Below, in pieces: positions 9,333 to 18,823 of a DNA stretch of 64,000 bases (the first letter of the stretch is position 1; each line of letters begins with the position of its first letter). The stretch is from Kitasatospora cinereorecta (lineage in GTDB: Bacteria; Actinomycetota; Actinomycetes; Streptomycetales; Streptomycetaceae). The stretch is taken from contig NZ_JAMZDX010000001.1 in assembly GCF_024172095.1 (NCBI RefSeq), positions 834,001 to 898,000 on the forward strand, in the 5' to 3' direction. The notes below the pieces were generated by a model, which had not been told where the DNA came from, did no database searches, and saw only the letters and a program-made list of their open reading frames with translations. The position numbers were made by a program, and so were the translations under genes.

Positions 9333-10601
9333 TTACAGCTCGGGGTAGAGCGGGTGCTTGGCGGCCAGCGCGGTGACGCGGGCCTTGAGCGCCTCGGCCT
9401 TGGCCTCGTCGAAGCCCGGCAGCAGGGTCTCGGCGATGACGTCGGCGACCTCGCGGAAGTCCTCGGCCTGGAAGCCGCGGGTGGCCAGGGCCGGGGTGCC
9501 GATGCGCAGGCCGGAGGTGACCATCGGCGGGCGCGGGTCGTTCGGGACGGCGTTGCGGTTGACCGTGATGCCGACCTCGTGCAGGCGGTCCTCGGCGTCC
9601 TGGCCGTTCAGCTCGCTGTTGCGCAGGTCGACCAGGACCAGGTGCACGTCGGTGCCCCCGGACAGGACCGAGACGCCGGAACCGGCCACGTCCTCCTTGA
9701 GCAGGCGCTCGGCGAGGATCTTGGCGCCGTCGAGGGTGCGCTGCTGGCGCTCCTTGAACTCCTCCGAGGCGGCGACCTTGAAGGCCACGGCCTTGGCGGC
9801 GATCACGTGCTCCAGCGGGCCGCCCTGCTGGCCGGGGAAGACCGCCGAGTTGATCTTCTTGGCGTGCTCGGCCTTGGAGAGGATGACGCCGCCGCGCGGG
9901 CCGCCCAGGGTCTTGTGGGTGGTCGTGGTGACCACGTCCGCGTACGGCACCGGCGAGGGGTGCAGACCGGCGGCGACCAGGCCGGCGAAGTGGGCCATGT
10001 CGACCATCAGCAGGGCGCCGACCTCGTCCGCGACGCGGCGGAACTCGGCGAAGTCCAGCTGGCGGGGGTAGGCGGACCAGCCGGCGATGATCAGCTTGGG
10101 CTGGTGCTCCTTGGCGAGGCGCTCGACCTCGGCCATGTCGACCTGGCCGGTCTTCTCGTCGACGTGGTACGCGACCACGTTGTAGAGCTTGCCGGAGAAG
10201 TTGATCTTCATGCCGTGGGTCAGGTGACCGCCGTGGGCCAGGTTGAGGCCCAGGATGGTGTCGCCCGGCTGGATCAGGGCGAACATCGCGGCGGCGTTGG
10301 CCTGCGCACCGGAGTGGGGCTGGACGTTGGCGTGCTCGGCGCCGAACAGCTCCTTGATGCGGTCGATGGCGATCTGCTCGACCACGTCGACGTGCTCGCA
10401 GCCGCCGTAGTAGCGGCGGCCGGGGTAGCCCTCGGCGTACTTGTTGGTCAGCACCGACCCCTGGGCCTCCATGACCGCCACCGGGGCGAAGTTCTCGGAG
10501 GCGATCATTTCGAGGGTGGTCTGCTGGCGGTGCAGCTCGGCGTCGACCGCGGCGGCGATCTCCGGGTCGAGCGCGTGCAGGGACTGGTTCAGAACCGTCA
10601 T
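9333..10601 (-). CDS. glyA: Serine hydroxymethyltransferase
   Basis: PLP enzyme interconverting serine and glycine with transfer of a one-carbon unit to tetrahydrofolate. 422 residues, usual length. The PLP lysine lies in [15 protein letters not shown]; the substrate and cofactor motifs MIASENF, SGAQAN and [12 protein letters not shown] are present. GGGGAG precedes the ATG at good spacing. It lies 81 bases after gcvH on the same strand, so glycine cleavage and serine formation are genetically coupled. Confidence 0.97.
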   Translation of the reverse strand: MTVLNQSLHALDPEIAAAVDAELHRQQTTLEMIASENFAPVAVMEAQGSVLTNKYAEGYPGRRYYGGCEHVDVVEQIAIDRIKELFGAEHANVQPHSGAQANAAAMFALIQPGDTILGLNLAHGGHLTHGMKINFSGKLYNVVAYHVDEKTGQVDMAEVERLAKEHQPKLIIAGWSAYPRQLDFAEFRRVADEVGALLMVDMAHFAGLVAAGLHPSPVPYADVVTTTTHKTLGGPRGGVILSKAEHAKKINSAVFPGQQGGPLEHVIAAKAVAFKVAASEEFKERQQRTLDGAKILAERLLKEDVAGSGVSVLSGGTDVHLVLVDLRNSELNGQDAEDRLHEVGITVNRNAVPNDPRPPMVTSGLRIGTPALATRGFQAEDFREVADVIAETLLPGFDEAKAEALKARVTALAAKHPLYPEL

Positions 10602-10682
10602 GAGGTGGATCTCCCCGTGGGGCGGTGGGCGGGAGGCGGGGCGGCCGCCGCGCTGCGGCCGCCCCCGGGAACGCGCGTCGGG

Positions 10683-11057
10683 TCAGGCGCCGATGAAGGC
10701 GGTGTACTCGTCGGCGCCGAGCAGCTCGTCGGTGGCCTCGACGCGGACCTTGAAGAGCCAGCCGCCCTCGAAGGGCTCGGCGTTCACCAGGGCCGGCTCG
10801 TCGACGACGGCCTGGTTGACCTCGGTGACCTCGCCGGTGGCGGGGGAGTAGAGGTCGCTGACCGACTTGGTGGACTCGAGCTCGCCACAGGTCTCACCCG
10901 CGGTCACGGTGTCGCCGACCTCCGGGAGCTGGACGTAGACGATGTCGCCGAGGGCGTCGGCGGCGTGGGCGGTGATGCCGACGGTCGAGACACCGTCCTC
11001 AGCGGCGGTCAGCCACTCGTGCTCCTTGGTGTACTGCAGGTGCGTGGGGTTGCTCAT
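10683..11057 (-). CDS. gcvH: Glycine cleavage system H protein
   Basis: Lipoyl carrier of the glycine cleavage complex, 124 residues. It shuttles the aminomethyl group between the P, T and L proteins. The lipoylated lysine is Lys64 in [21 protein letters not shown] and [19 protein letters not shown] are typical. GGAGAATGACGTC precedes the ATG. gcvP is not in this window, so the P protein must be encoded elsewhere. Confidence 0.97.
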   Translation of the reverse strand: MSNPTHLQYTKEHEWLTAAEDGVSTVGITAHAADALGDIVYVQLPEVGDTVTAGETCGELESTKSVSDLYSPATGEVTEVNQAVVDEPALVNAEPFEGGWLFKVRVEATDELLGADEYTAFIGA

Positions 11058-11160
11058 GACGTCATTCTCCAGGATCGCAAGAGGGTAGGGCGGAGCCGTC
11101 CGCTGAGCGGACCGGGCGGGGGGAACGTCGGGAAGGCGTTCGGGAGGAGCCGCGGCGGGG

Positions 11161-12279
11161 TCAGCGGGCGCGCTTGTAGAACGGCAGCGCGACGACCTCG
11201 ACCGGCTCGTGCTTGCCGCGCACGTCGACCGCGACCGCGGTGCCCGGCTCGGCGTGGGCGGCGTCCACGTACGCGATGGCGATCGGCTTGCCCAGGGTCG
11301 GGGAGGGGGAGCCGGAGGTGATGGTGCCGATCGGGGCGCCCTCGGTGGAGACCACGGTGTACTCGGCGCGCGGCACCCGCTTGCCCTCGGAGACCAGGCC
11401 GACCAGCTTGCGCGGCGCCTTGGCCTCGGCCTGGGCGGCGGCCGCCTCCAGCGCCTTGCGGCCGACGAACTCGCCGCCGTTGGTGGTCTTGTCGAAGCGC
11501 ACCACGCGGCCGAGGCCGGCGTCGAACGGGGTCAGCTCGGTGGTCAGCTCGTGGCCGTACAGCGGCATGCCGGCCTCCAGGCGCAGCGTGTCGCGGCAGG
11601 ACAGGCCGCACGGCACCAGGCCCTTGTCGGCGCCGGCCTCGGTGAGGGCGGTCCACAGGTGCTCGGCGTCGGCCGGGGCGCAGAAGATCTCGAAGCCGTC
11701 CTCGCCGGTGTAGCCGGTGCGGGCCAGCCAGACGTCCTTGCCGGCCACCGTGGCGGGCAGCAGGGCGTAGTACTTCAGACCGGGCAGGTCGGCGTCGGTC
11801 ACCGAGGCGAGGATGCCGTTGGCCTCCGGGCCCTGGACGGCGAGCAGGGCGTACGCGTCGCGGTCGTCGCGGACCTGCACGTCGAAGCCGCCGGTGCGCT
11901 CGGTCAGCGCGTCCAGCACCACCTGGGCGTTGGAGGCGTTGGCGACCACCATGTACTCGTTCTCCGCGGTGCGGTAGACGATCAGGTCGTCCAGGATGCC
12001 GCCGTCCTCGCGGCAGATCATGGTGTAGCGGGCGCGCAGCACGCCGAGCGCGGAGATGAAGCCGACCAGGGCGTGGTCGAGGAACTCGCCGGCCTGCGGG
12101 CCCGAGACGGTGATCTCGCCCATGTGCGAGAGGTCGAACAGGCCGGCCTTGGTGCGGACCGCGATGTGCTCCTCGCGCTCGCTGCCGTAGCGCAGCGGCA
12201 TGTCCCAGCCGGCGAAGTCGGTCATGGTGGCACCGAGAGAGCGGTGCAGTGCGTCGAGCGCGGTGAGGCGGAGGGACAT
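11161..12279 (-). CDS. gcvT: Glycine cleavage system T protein (aminomethyltransferase)
   Basis: Tetrahydrofolate-dependent aminomethyltransferase that releases ammonia and forms 5,10-methylene-THF. The 372 residues are the normal size, starting [33 protein letters not shown]. The fold motifs [22 protein letters not shown] and [20 protein letters not shown] are present. The ATG with AAGGAG ten bases upstream was chosen; an upstream in-frame extension would run into the riboswitch region. First gene of the minus-strand cluster and directly under a tandem glycine riboswitch. Confidence 0.97.
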   Translation of the reverse strand: MSLRLTALDALHRSLGATMTDFAGWDMPLRYGSEREEHIAVRTKAGLFDLSHMGEITVSGPQAGEFLDHALVGFISALGVLRARYTMICREDGGILDDLIVYRTAENEYMVVANASNAQVVLDALTERTGGFDVQVRDDRDAYALLAVQGPEANGILASVTDADLPGLKYYALLPATVAGKDVWLARTGYTGEDGFEIFCAPADAEHLWTALTEAGADKGLVPCGLSCRDTLRLEAGMPLYGHELTTELTPFDAGLGRVVRFDKTTNGGEFVGRKALEAAAAQAEAKAPRKLVGLVSEGKRVPRAEYTVVSTEGAPIGTITSGSPSPTLGKPIAIAYVDAAHAEPGTAVAVDVRGKHEPVEVVALPFYKRAR

Positions 12280-12342
12280 GACGGCAGAGCTCCTTGGCAG
12301 CGAAAGGGCATGCGGGGGTGGAGTCTCCCCGTCTGTCGTCAC

Positions 12343-12525
12343 AACCTGAGAGCTTCACCGCATCCAAGGATGGCGGCTTGCACCGTGGGTGGGCGCACGG
12401 CGCGGCCGTGTCCACTTTCCAGATGTGCCTCGCCCGTGCGGTATGGGGGCCTGAGAGATTCCGGGGAGGACTTGCTCCTTCGGCGCCGGTCGCGCCCGGT
12501 CAAGGGCGTTCCGGCTCTCCCGCAC
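12343..12525 (-). ncRNA. Tandem glycine riboswitch in the gcvT leader
   Basis: On the minus strand the gcvT leader reads as two glycine aptamers in a row. Aptamer 1 runs from GTGCGGGAGAGCC through GCGCCGAAGGAGCAAG to GAATCTCTCAGGC. Aptamer 2 runs from CATCTGGAAAGTGG through ACGGTGCAAGCC to TGAAGCTCTCAGGT. These match the conserved cores of the glycine (gcvT) riboswitch class, which usually turns on glycine cleavage genes when glycine is high. A short possible stem (GGGG...CCCC) lies between aptamer 2 and the gcvT ribosome site, so the output could be transcriptional or translational. Confidence 0.93.
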
Positions 12526-12675
12526 GGGTTCGAGCGGCCAGTATGAAGTTCGGCGCGCACATCATGGCATGCCGCGGGCCCGCAAGGGGAGTGGGGTCCG
12601 AATCGTGCGCGTGCGGGGTCGGCCGCGCGCCGACCGCTACCCTTCTGGACAGGAGCGGTTCAGGAGGGGTGGTCG

Positions 12676-13452
12676 ATGGGATTCCCGGTGGGTGAGGCGC
12701 TGCAGGGCGGCGGCTGGCCGGCCAACGAGCTGGAGCAGGTGCTGACCGCGGCCCTGGGCGATCCCGGGGCGACGCCCCGGGTGATCGAGGTGCTCGGCCG
12801 CAGCCAGGTGTGGATCCCGCTGCCGTCCGGCGCCGACCCGCAGGGCGGCTCGCTGGACCTGCCGACGATCGAGCTGGCCGGTGCACCGTACGTCCCGGTC
12901 TTCTCCTCCCAGGAGCAGTTCCTGCAGCACGCGCCGGGCATGGCGTTCGCGGTCGCCCCGATGTGGGAGTTCGCCCGCGGCCTGCCGCTGGGCATCGGCA
13001 TCGCGGTCAACCCCGAGGCGCCGGTGGGCATCCCGGTGCCGCCGGAGGGCGTCGGCGAGCTGCGGCGCGGGCCGCGCGGCGACCGCTGGTCCGGGGACGG
13101 CGCCGAGGCCGTGCCGGAGGGCGCCCGCGTGGTGCTGAAGGAGCCCGAGGCGCACCAGGAGCCGTTCGCCTTCCTGGCCGCCGTCACCGGCGAACTTGCC
13201 GCACTGCCGGGCGTGTTGACCGCCCGCCGGGCGCTGGCCCGGGTGGAGGGTGAGCCGACCCTGCTGTACGTCGCCGTCCAGCTGGACCCGGCGGCGCCCG
13301 CCGACCCGGCCGAGGTCAACCTGGCGCTCGGCCGCGCCCTGGGAACCGCCCCGCCGAGCTGGGGCGTCCACCTGGTGCTGCTCGACGTGGCGGCGGACCC
13401 GGTGGTCGACTGGTTGCTGACCCGGGTGCAGCCCTTCTACGTCCGGCAGTGA
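12676..13452 (+). CDS. SseB-like protein, copy 1
   Basis: 258-residue soluble protein of the SseB family (named for enhanced serine sensitivity when overexpressed in E. coli). The N-terminal SseB domain includes EVLGRSQVWIPLP, PYVPVFSSQEQF and LPLGIGIAVNPEAPVGIPVPP; a C-terminal SseB_C-like part follows (TLLYVAVQLDP...VDWLLTRVQPFYVRQ). AGGAGGGG precedes the ATG at good spacing. It is divergent from the riboswitch-controlled glycine/serine operon and 103 bases ahead of a second SseB-like gene. Its biochemical role is unknown; the serine link is suggestive only. Confidence 0.8.
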   Translation: MGFPVGEALQGGGWPANELEQVLTAALGDPGATPRVIEVLGRSQVWIPLPSGADPQGGSLDLPTIELAGAPYVPVFSSQEQFLQHAPGMAFAVAPMWEFARGLPLGIGIAVNPEAPVGIPVPPEGVGELRRGPRGDRWSGDGAEAVPEGARVVLKEPEAHQEPFAFLAAVTGELAALPGVLTARRALARVEGEPTLLYVAVQLDPAAPADPAEVNLALGRALGTAPPSWGVHLVLLDVAADPVVDWLLTRVQPFYVRQ

Positions 13453-13555
13453 CCACCCGACGGCAACCGGCCAGTAGGGGGACGGCGGCATGACGGCTGT
13501 CGGGCACGCCCCATAGGGTTGGCCCCGACACGCCAGTCGGACGGAAGAGGGCGAC

Positions 13556-14407
13556 GTGACGGGAGCAGCCGGCGACCCGGGCGCGATCGAGCGCGCCCTC
13601 AGAGCGGTCGCGCCGGAGCGCTGGGAGGCGTACGAGACGCTGCTGGGCGCGCTGGCCGCGGGGCAGGTCTGGATGCTGCTCTGGCACGGTACGCCGGGCA
13701 GCCCGGACGCCCAGTACGGGAACATGGAGATCGGCGGCCACGGCTACGCGCCCTGCGTCACCTCCCCCGAGCAGCTGACCGCCAGTGGCTGGGCCCGCGG
13801 CCACGAGGTGATCTCCGGCCTGGAGATCGCGAACGCGCTGTACCGCACCCGCTGGGGCCTGTGGCTGGATCCGCACCGCCCGGGCGGCGGCGTCGGCGTG
13901 CCCTGGGCCGACCTGCGGAGGATCGCGGTCGGGCTGGACCGGCTGCCGGCCGGCCCGCTGCGGCTGAGCGAACCCCAGGTGCAGGCCGGGCAGTTCTACA
14001 CCGTGCTGGAGCAGCAGGCGGGCGAGGTGCGCCCGCTGCGCTCGCTGCGCCGGTGCTGGGTCCAGCCGGTACTGGGCCAGCCGTACCTGGCCATCGGTCT
14101 CGACCTGTACGACACCTCGCCGCCGGCCATCGAGGCGGCCCGGGCGCTGGTGCAGCGCGCCGCGGCGCTGGCGCCGGAGGGGCTGGCGGTGTCCACCGTG
14201 ATGATGGCCGACGAGTTCGACCCGGTGGCGCTGTGGCTGTGGGCCAACGCCCGGCCGTTCTTCGACCGGGACGCCGGCCACGGGCATCCGGGACCGGCCG
14301 CTCCGGCTCCGCAGCACCCGACCGGTTTTGGTTACGGAGTGCCACCACAGCAGGCGCCGGCCCAGCCGTGGCCGCAGCAGCCGTGGCCGGGATATCCGGG
14401 CCGCTGA
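13556..14407 (+). CDS. SseB-like protein, copy 2, with Pro/Gln-rich tail
   Basis: 283-residue relative of the preceding protein. The N-terminal domain (AYETLLGALAAGQVWMLLW, YAPCVTSPEQLTASGW) and C-terminal domain (VQPVLGQPYLAIGLDLYD, FDPVALWLWANARPFFDRD) match the two-part SseB layout. The last 45 or so residues are low complexity, rich in Pro, Gln, Gly and His. The GTG start has GGAAGAGGG upstream. Probably co-transcribed with copy 1, and followed by a strong terminator. Function unknown. Confidence 0.78.
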   Translation: MTGAAGDPGAIERALRAVAPERWEAYETLLGALAAGQVWMLLWHGTPGSPDAQYGNMEIGGHGYAPCVTSPEQLTASGWARGHEVISGLEIANALYRTRWGLWLDPHRPGGGVGVPWADLRRIAVGLDRLPAGPLRLSEPQVQAGQFYTVLEQQAGEVRPLRSLRRCWVQPVLGQPYLAIGLDLYDTSPPAIEAARALVQRAAALAPEGLAVSTVMMADEFDPVALWLWANARPFFDRDAGHGHPGPAAPAPQHPTGFGYGVPPQQAPAQPWPQQPWPGYPGR

Positions 14408-14418
14408 AAGAAGTTCGC

Positions 14419-14462
14419 ACACCCCCGCAATGACCTTTCCTCAGGTCGGCGGGGGTGTTTTC
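14419..14462 (+). terminator. Strong intrinsic terminator after the SseB pair
   Basis: ACACCCCCGC pairs with GCGGGGGTGT, with an inner GACCT/AGGTC stem, followed by TTTT. It starts 12 bases after the stop. Confidence 0.85.
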
Positions 14463-14899
14463 GCGTTCATGCCCACTCGCGGCCGACCTGGCACTTTTCC
14501 GCCACTGGCGAGGTCCCGTCAGCATGCGTCTTGACGGATCTGCAACAGCTGTGTGAAGAGCGATATGCGGTGGCAACGGTCGTGCATGCCAACAGATCAC
14601 AGGTTCGCATCCTTCCCCGGAGGGGTCTTCCGCCCGGCACTTCCCATGACAGAGAGTGCTGCGCAATGCGACATGCGGACGCGAACCCCACAAAGGTGAA
14701 CGCACGGTCGCCGCAGCATGAACCGCACGACGCGTATTCCGTGCGGCTGCTCCATGCACGCCAGCAGTACACCGCCTGACCCTGCTCGCACGAACTTCTG
14801 CACCGCCGCAACGGCGTACGGCACCACCGCACCGCTCTGCACCGCACCCGCTGCGACTCCGTGGGCCGGCCACCGTCGGCGAGGGGAACGAACTGACTC
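14463..14899 (+). promoter_or_regulatory. Long untranslated region ahead of the transporter operon
   Basis: 437 bases without a convincing gene. TTGACG at 14532 could be a -35 element, but no clear -10 was identified. A sequence resembling a tRNA T-loop at 14602-14613 is not part of a tRNA fold. The region probably holds the promoter and a long 5' leader for the ABC transporter genes. Confidence 0.4.
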
Positions 14900-15898
14900 A
14901 TGACCACACCCACCGAGACCACCGGCCCCGCGGCCGGGGCCGAGCCCGAAGCGAACTCCGCCGCGGCTGTGGCCAAGAAGATCGAGGGACGGTCGCCCGG
15001 CCGGATCGCCTGGGACCGCCTCAAGCGTGACAAGGTCGCCCTCGCGGGCGGCGCCGTGGTGATCCTGCTGATCCTGGCCGCGATCTTCGCGCCCGTCCTG
15101 ACCGCGCTGTTCGGCCACCCGGTCGACCAGCCGCACCCGGACCAGATCAACCCGGACCTCGGTCTGCCCAAGGGCTCCTTCGGCGGCATCAACAGCGACT
15201 TCCTGCTCGGCGTCGACCCGACCTTCGGCCGCGACGTCTTCAGCCGCATCCTCTACGGCGCCCGGATCTCCCTGCTGGTGGCCTTCCTCGCCGCCACCGT
15301 CTCGGTCCTGATCGGCGTCGTGATGGGCATCATGGCCGGCTACTTCGGTGGCTGGGTGGACTCGGTGATCAGCCGCGTCATGGACGTGCTGCTGGCCTTC
15401 CCGCAGCTGCTGTTCTCCATCGCCCTGGTCTCGGTCATGCCCAACTCGCTGCTCGGCCTCAACGACACCGGCGTGCGCGTGCTCGTCCTGGTCGTGGTCA
15501 TCGGCTTCTTCGGCTGGCCCTACATCGGGCGCATCGTCCGAGGACAGGCCCTGTCCCTGCGCGAACGGGAGTTCGTGGACGCCGCCCGCAGCCTCGGCGC
15601 GGGCAAGGCCCACATCCTGTTCCGCGAACTGCTGCCCAACCTGGTGGCCCCGATCCTCGTCTACGCGACGCTGATCATCCCCACCAACATCCTCAACGAG
15701 GCCGCGCTCAGCTTCCTGGGCGCCGGCGTCCGACCCCCGACGCCGTCCTGGGGGCAGATGCTCTCGGACGCGGTCGCGATCTACCAGTCCGACCCGACCT
15801 ACATGGTCGTCCCTGGCCTCGCGATCTTCATCACGGTGCTCGCCTTCAACCTCTTCGGTGACGGCCTGCGCGACGCGCTCGACCCCAAGGGCAACTGA
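14900..15898 (+). CDS. Oligopeptide-type ABC transporter permease (OppC/DppC-like)
   Basis: 332-residue inner-membrane permease with an OppC N-terminal domain (RIAWDRLKRDKVALAGGAVVILL) and five to six membrane segments. The EAA loop that contacts the ATPases is EFVDAARSLGAGKAHILFRELLPN. First gene of a five-gene transporter: OppC-type permease, binding protein, OppB-type permease, two ATPases. The ATG has GAGGGG about 13 bases upstream, slightly far. Substrate is not deducible; peptides are most likely. Confidence 0.93.
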   Translation: MTTPTETTGPAAGAEPEANSAAAVAKKIEGRSPGRIAWDRLKRDKVALAGGAVVILLILAAIFAPVLTALFGHPVDQPHPDQINPDLGLPKGSFGGINSDFLLGVDPTFGRDVFSRILYGARISLLVAFLAATVSVLIGVVMGIMAGYFGGWVDSVISRVMDVLLAFPQLLFSIALVSVMPNSLLGLNDTGVRVLVLVVVIGFFGWPYIGRIVRGQALSLREREFVDAARSLGAGKAHILFRELLPNLVAPILVYATLIIPTNILNEAALSFLGAGVRPPTPSWGQMLSDAVAIYQSDPTYMVVPGLAIFITVLAFNLFGDGLRDALDPKGN

Positions 15899-15937
15899 GC
15901 CCCCTCTTCAGTTCCATCCCAGGAGGATTTCCTTCCC

Positions 15938-17707
15938 ATGAAGCGAAACAGGACTCTCGCCGCCGCTGCCCTGGCGGCCACCCTCGCGCTGACCGTCTCC
16001 GCCTGCGGCGGCCACAAGGGCGGCACCACGGGTGACAGCGCCGGCGCCAAGGGCGCCGCGGGCTTCAACGCCGCGGTGGACAAGGTGGTGAACGCGTCCG
16101 ACAAGAAGGGCGGCACCCTCAACCTGTGGTCCAGCACGGACGTCGACTCGCTCGACCCGGGCCGCGCCTACTACGCGTCGGTGTGGAACTTCGAGCGCTT
16201 CTACGCCCGCACCCTGCTCGCCTTCGACGGCAAGCCGGGCAAGGACGGTCTGAAGCTCGTCCCCGACCTGGCCTCCGCCCAGCCGGAGATCTCGGCCGAC
16301 GGCAAGACCTACACCTTCAAGCTGAAGTCCGGCCTGAAGTACGAGGACGGCTCGGTCATCACCTCGAAGGACATCAAGTACGGCATCGAGCGCGTCTTCG
16401 CGCAGGACGTCATCTCCGGCGGCCCGACCTACCTGATCAACGAGCTGGACCAGGGCCAGGGCTACAAGGGCCCCTACACCGACACCGACCCCAACAAGCT
16501 GGGTCTGAAGTCGGTCGCCACCCCGGACGACTCCACCATCGTCTTCACCCTGGCGAAGCCGAACTCGGACTTCCCGTACCTGCTCGCGATGGGCTCGGCC
16601 TCGCCGGTCCCGCAGAAGCTGGACACCGGCGCCAAGTACGGTGACAAGCCGGTCTCCTCGGGCCCGTACAAGTTCAAGAGCGTGGACCCGGGCAAGGGCT
16701 ACGAGCTGGTCCGCAACGAGAACTGGGACCCGGCCTCCGACCCGTTCCGCAAGGCCCTGCCGGACTCGGTCAAGCTGACCATCACCACCAACGCCGACGA
16801 CATGGACTCCCGTCTGCTGGCCGGCACCGCCGACCTCGACTGGGGCCAGACCGGTCTCTCCCAGGCCGCCCAGGCGAAGGTCCTGCAGGACAACGCCCTC
16901 AAGGACAACACCGACGACGCCTACAACGGCTTCATCCGTTACGTGTCGATCGTCCCCAAGGTCGCGCCGTTCGACAACATCCACTGCCGCAACGCCGTGC
17001 TGTACGCGGCCGACACCACCGCGCTGCAGACCGCGCGCGGCGGCTCGGTGGCCGGCTCGCTGTTCGGCTCGATGCTGCCCCCGAACATCCTCGGCTCGGA
17101 CGACTACGACCCGTACGGCCTGACCAAGGGCAAGCCGAACCTGGACAAGGCCAAGGACGAGCTGAAGCAGTGCGGCAAGCCTGACGGCTTCAAGACCACG
17201 GTCGCCGTCCGCGGCAACAAGGCCAAGGAGGTCAACTCGGCCGTCGCGCTGCAGACCGCCCTCAAGGCCATCAACATCGACGTCACCGTCGACCAGTACG
17301 ACGGCAAGCTGATCTCCTCGGTGATCGGTGCGCCGGACGTCGTCCACAGCAAGAACTACGGCCTGATCGTGATGGGCTGGGGCGCCGACTACCCGACCGG
17401 CTCCGGCTACCTGCAGCCGCTGGTCGACGGCCGCTTCATCACCAGCAACGGCAACAACAACTTCTCGGAGATCAACGACCCGGCGATCAACGGTCTGTTC
17501 GACCAGGCCGCGGCCGAGAAGGACCCGGCCAAGGCCGCCGACCTCTACAAGCAGGTCAACCACAAGGTCGTCGACGGCGCGTACTACCTGCCGATCGTGG
17601 CCGACAAGGCGCTCAACTACCGCAACCCGCGCCTGACCAACGTGTACATCACCGACGCCTTCGGCGAGGTGGACTTCCAGGCGCTCGGCGTCTCCGACGG
17701 CAAGTGA
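15938..17707 (+). CDS. ABC transporter substrate-binding lipoprotein (family 5)
   Basis: 589-residue SBP_bac_5 lipoprotein that captures the substrate outside the membrane. The signal peptide ends in the lipobox ALTVSACGG, followed by a short linker. The mature protein has the family motifs LVPDLASAQPEISADGKTYTFKLKSGLKYEDG and DTDPNKLGL...PDDSTIVFTL. AGGAGG lies upstream of the ATG. It is inserted between the two permease genes, an arrangement I recall for the corresponding S. coelicolor cluster. Confidence 0.94.
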   Translation: MKRNRTLAAAALAATLALTVSACGGHKGGTTGDSAGAKGAAGFNAAVDKVVNASDKKGGTLNLWSSTDVDSLDPGRAYYASVWNFERFYARTLLAFDGKPGKDGLKLVPDLASAQPEISADGKTYTFKLKSGLKYEDGSVITSKDIKYGIERVFAQDVISGGPTYLINELDQGQGYKGPYTDTDPNKLGLKSVATPDDSTIVFTLAKPNSDFPYLLAMGSASPVPQKLDTGAKYGDKPVSSGPYKFKSVDPGKGYELVRNENWDPASDPFRKALPDSVKLTITTNADDMDSRLLAGTADLDWGQTGLSQAAQAKVLQDNALKDNTDDAYNGFIRYVSIVPKVAPFDNIHCRNAVLYAADTTALQTARGGSVAGSLFGSMLPPNILGSDDYDPYGLTKGKPNLDKAKDELKQCGKPDGFKTTVAVRGNKAKEVNSAVALQTALKAINIDVTVDQYDGKLISSVIGAPDVVHSKNYGLIVMGWGADYPTGSGYLQPLVDGRFITSNGNNNFSEINDPAINGLFDQAAAEKDPAKAADLYKQVNHKVVDGAYYLPIVADKALNYRNPRLTNVYITDAFGEVDFQALGVSDGK

Positions 17708-17806
17708 CCTGACCCTCTCCCGTAGTTCGCACAGCTAGTCCGAAGGGCAGGTGAAGGCTCTGTCCGGTCCGGCCGGAGAACTCCCACCGGAGTTCCCGGC
17801 CGGCCC

Positions 17807-18823
17807 GTGGCAGGGCCGACCGCAGTGCTCGTGTACGTCTTCAGGCGACTCGTCAACGTCGTCTTCATGCTGCTGGTGGTCGCCGCGGTGACCTTCGGCA
17901 TCTTCTTCATGGTGCCCAAGCTCACCGGTAGTGACCCCGCCCTGCTCTATGTCGGCAAGATCGCGGACAAGGCGGCCGTCGAAGGTATCCGCCACAAGAT
18001 GGGCCTCGACAAGTCGATCATCGAGCAGTTCTGGCTGTTCCTGAAGGGGATCTTCGTCGGCCGCGACTTCAACGCGGGCGTCGACGTGACCCACTGCTCG
18101 GCCCCCTGCCTCGGCTACTCGTTCAAGACCGAGCGCGAGGTCTGGCCGCTGCTGCTCGACCGGGTCGGCGTGGACTTCTCGCTCGCCGTCGGCGCCTCGA
18201 TCCTCTGGGTCGTGCTCGGCACCGGCACCGGCGTGGTCTCCGCGCTGCGCCGCGGCACCCTGCTCGACCGCATCACCATGACCGGCGCGCTGGCCGGCGT
18301 CTCGCTGCCGATGTACTTCACCGGTCTGGTGGCGCTGGCGGTCTTCGCCAACAACCTCGGCTGGTTCCCGAACAACTACACGGACTTCGCCGACGATCCG
18401 CTGCTCTGGTTCGAGGGCCTGGTCCTGCCGTGGATCACCCTGGCGTTCCTGTTCGCGGCGACCTACGCCCGACTCAGCCGGGCCACCCTGTTGGACGTGC
18501 TCGGTGAGGACTACATCCGCACCGCGCGCGCCAAGGGCCTCGCCGAGCCGGTGGTCATCGGCAAGCACGCCATGCGCTCCACGCTGACCCCGATCCTGAC
18601 CATCTTCGGCATGGACCTCGGCGGTCTGCTCGGCGGCGCCGTGCTCACCGAGAAGACCTTCAACCTCCGCGGCCTCGGCTACGAGGCCGTCACCTCGATC
18701 GCGTCCAGCGACCTCCCGGTGATCATGGGCGTGACCCTGTTCGCCGCCTTCTTCATCATCATGGCCAACCTGCTGGTGGACATGCTGTACGCCGTCGTCG
18801 ACCCGCGGGTGAGGCTGGGATGA
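17807..18823 (+). CDS. Oligopeptide-type ABC transporter permease (OppB/DppB-like)
   Basis: About 338-residue permease with six predicted membrane segments. It begins VYVFRRLVNVVFMLLVVAAV and carries the EAA loop LDVLGEDYIRTARAKGL. It has an insertion with two cysteines (VTHCSAPCLGYSFKTERE) in the first periplasmic loop. The stop codon overlaps the next ATG (ATGA). The exact start is uncertain: GTGs at 17807 and 17825 are both possible and neither has a clear ribosome site. Confidence 0.93.
   Translation: MAGPTAVLVYVFRRLVNVVFMLLVVAAVTFGIFFMVPKLTGSDPALLYVGKIADKAAVEGIRHKMGLDKSIIEQFWLFLKGIFVGRDFNAGVDVTHCSAPCLGYSFKTEREVWPLLLDRVGVDFSLAVGASILWVVLGTGTGVVSALRRGTLLDRITMTGALAGVSLPMYFTGLVALAVFANNLGWFPNNYTDFADDPLLWFEGLVLPWITLAFLFAATYARLSRATLLDVLGEDYIRTARAKGLAEPVVIGKHAMRSTLTPILTIFGMDLGGLLGGAVLTEKTFNLRGLGYEAVTSIASSDLPVIMGVTLFAAFFIIMANLLVDMLYAVVDPRVRLG

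Noticed and set aside
14602..14613. AGGTTCGCATCC resembling a tRNA T-loop
   Set aside because: Position 58 would be C rather than A, and the preceding 60 bases do not fold into acceptor, D and anticodon arms.
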